This document shows, in pieces, positions 63,855-64,000 of a DNA stretch of 64,000 bases (positions are counted from its first letter, which is position 1; each line of letters begins with the position of its first letter). Below the pieces are notes generated by a model, which was not told the DNA's origin, ran no database searches, and saw only the letters and a program-made list of their open reading frames with translations. The stretch covers positions 64,888,669-64,952,668 of the forward strand of contig NC_134397.1 of NCBI RefSeq assembly GCF_050003625.1, written 5' to 3'. Both the position numbers and the translations under genes were made by a program. This stretch comes from Haematobia irritans (Eukaryota > Arthropoda > Insecta > Diptera > Muscidae).

Positions 63855-64000
63855 ACAGGTTGGCTGAAAAGTCCCCGGTCTGATACATAGATGGCGTCGC
63901 TAGTATTAAATGCATATTATTTTTATATAGTACCAACCTTCAAATGATTCGTGTCAAAATTTGACGTCTATAAGTCAATTAGTTTGTGAGATAGAGCGTC
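63855..64000 (+). mobile_element. Himar1-like (irritans-subfamily) mariner, terminus, continues past the window
   Basis: After TA (63853-63854) the sequence ACAGGTTGGCTGAAAAGTCC then CCGGTCTGATACATAG is the irritans-type mariner inverted terminus. It differs at one base (GAAAAG for GATAAG) from the familiar Himar1 end. The following ATGGCGTCGCTAGTATTAAA and TTTGACGTCTATAAGTC look like a mariner 5' UTR. The transposase would start beyond the window, so its state is unknown. Confidence 0.88.

Overview
This is nuclear DNA from a repeat-rich dipteran, most likely a muscid fly of the horn fly / stable fly / house fly group. The indications are strong A+T richness, interspersed elements with (TA)n and (GTCY)n tracts that look like the dipteran mini-me/DINE-1 family, tRNA-headed SINEs, mariner elements (the one cut by the right edge has a terminus almost identical to that of Himar1 from the horn fly), and many TA-flanked MITEs. 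The species assignment is inference.

Layout. Nearly the whole window is transposon-derived. (i) At least ten copies of a composite element, here HINE-A, carry a 29-bp minisatellite and a ~170-bp tandem unit. They lie at 1-548, 782-3190, 4140-4590, 9690-11320, 20931-21684, 26993-28470, 33337-36252, 41151-42225, 44513-45988 and 56330-57732. Relatives with other internal units (HINE-B, -C, -F) lie at 24737-26042, 26722-31193, 31241-31576, 33498-34874, 47947-50960 and 54343-55196. (ii) Very long 29-bp minisatellite arrays lie at 15417-19215, 55370-56245, 59142-59815 and 60590-62510. (iii) There are about ten tRNA-derived SINE copies or pieces and two LINE 3' ends (36382-37045, 37640-38700) that share the SINE's 3' tail. 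(iv) Several MITE families can be bounded precisely by target-site duplications or by empty sites elsewhere in the window: E (hAT-like, 8-bp TSD, two copies), M (hAT-like, 8-bp TSD), G (piggyBac-like, TTAA), and F, H, P and others (TA). (v) Two dead mariner transposase genes of different subfamilies (42880-43380, 46832-47742), a PIF/Harbinger-like fragment, a copia-like fragment, and the end of a Himar1-like mariner at 63855.

Host genes. The only convincing host-type reading frame is an intronless 228-codon multi-pass membrane protein on the minus strand at 19328-20014; I do not recognise its family. Weaker coding candidates lie at 4628-4869 (-), 13334-13627 (+), 32867-33070 (+), 38978-39220 (+) and 58370-58681 (-). 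Host-like single-copy stretches without a recognised gene are at 4870-5784, 12644-13333, 31577-33070, 50961-52730, 57735-58770, 59989-60330 and 62640-63710. A possible housekeeping-type promoter (DRE plus a motif-1-like box) lies at 37480-37600.

The main biological story is nested transposition and element partnership rather than a pathway: a SINE whose 3' end matches neighbouring LINE tails, Helentron-type elements inserted in one another, and one minisatellite occurring inside elements of unrelated superfamilies.
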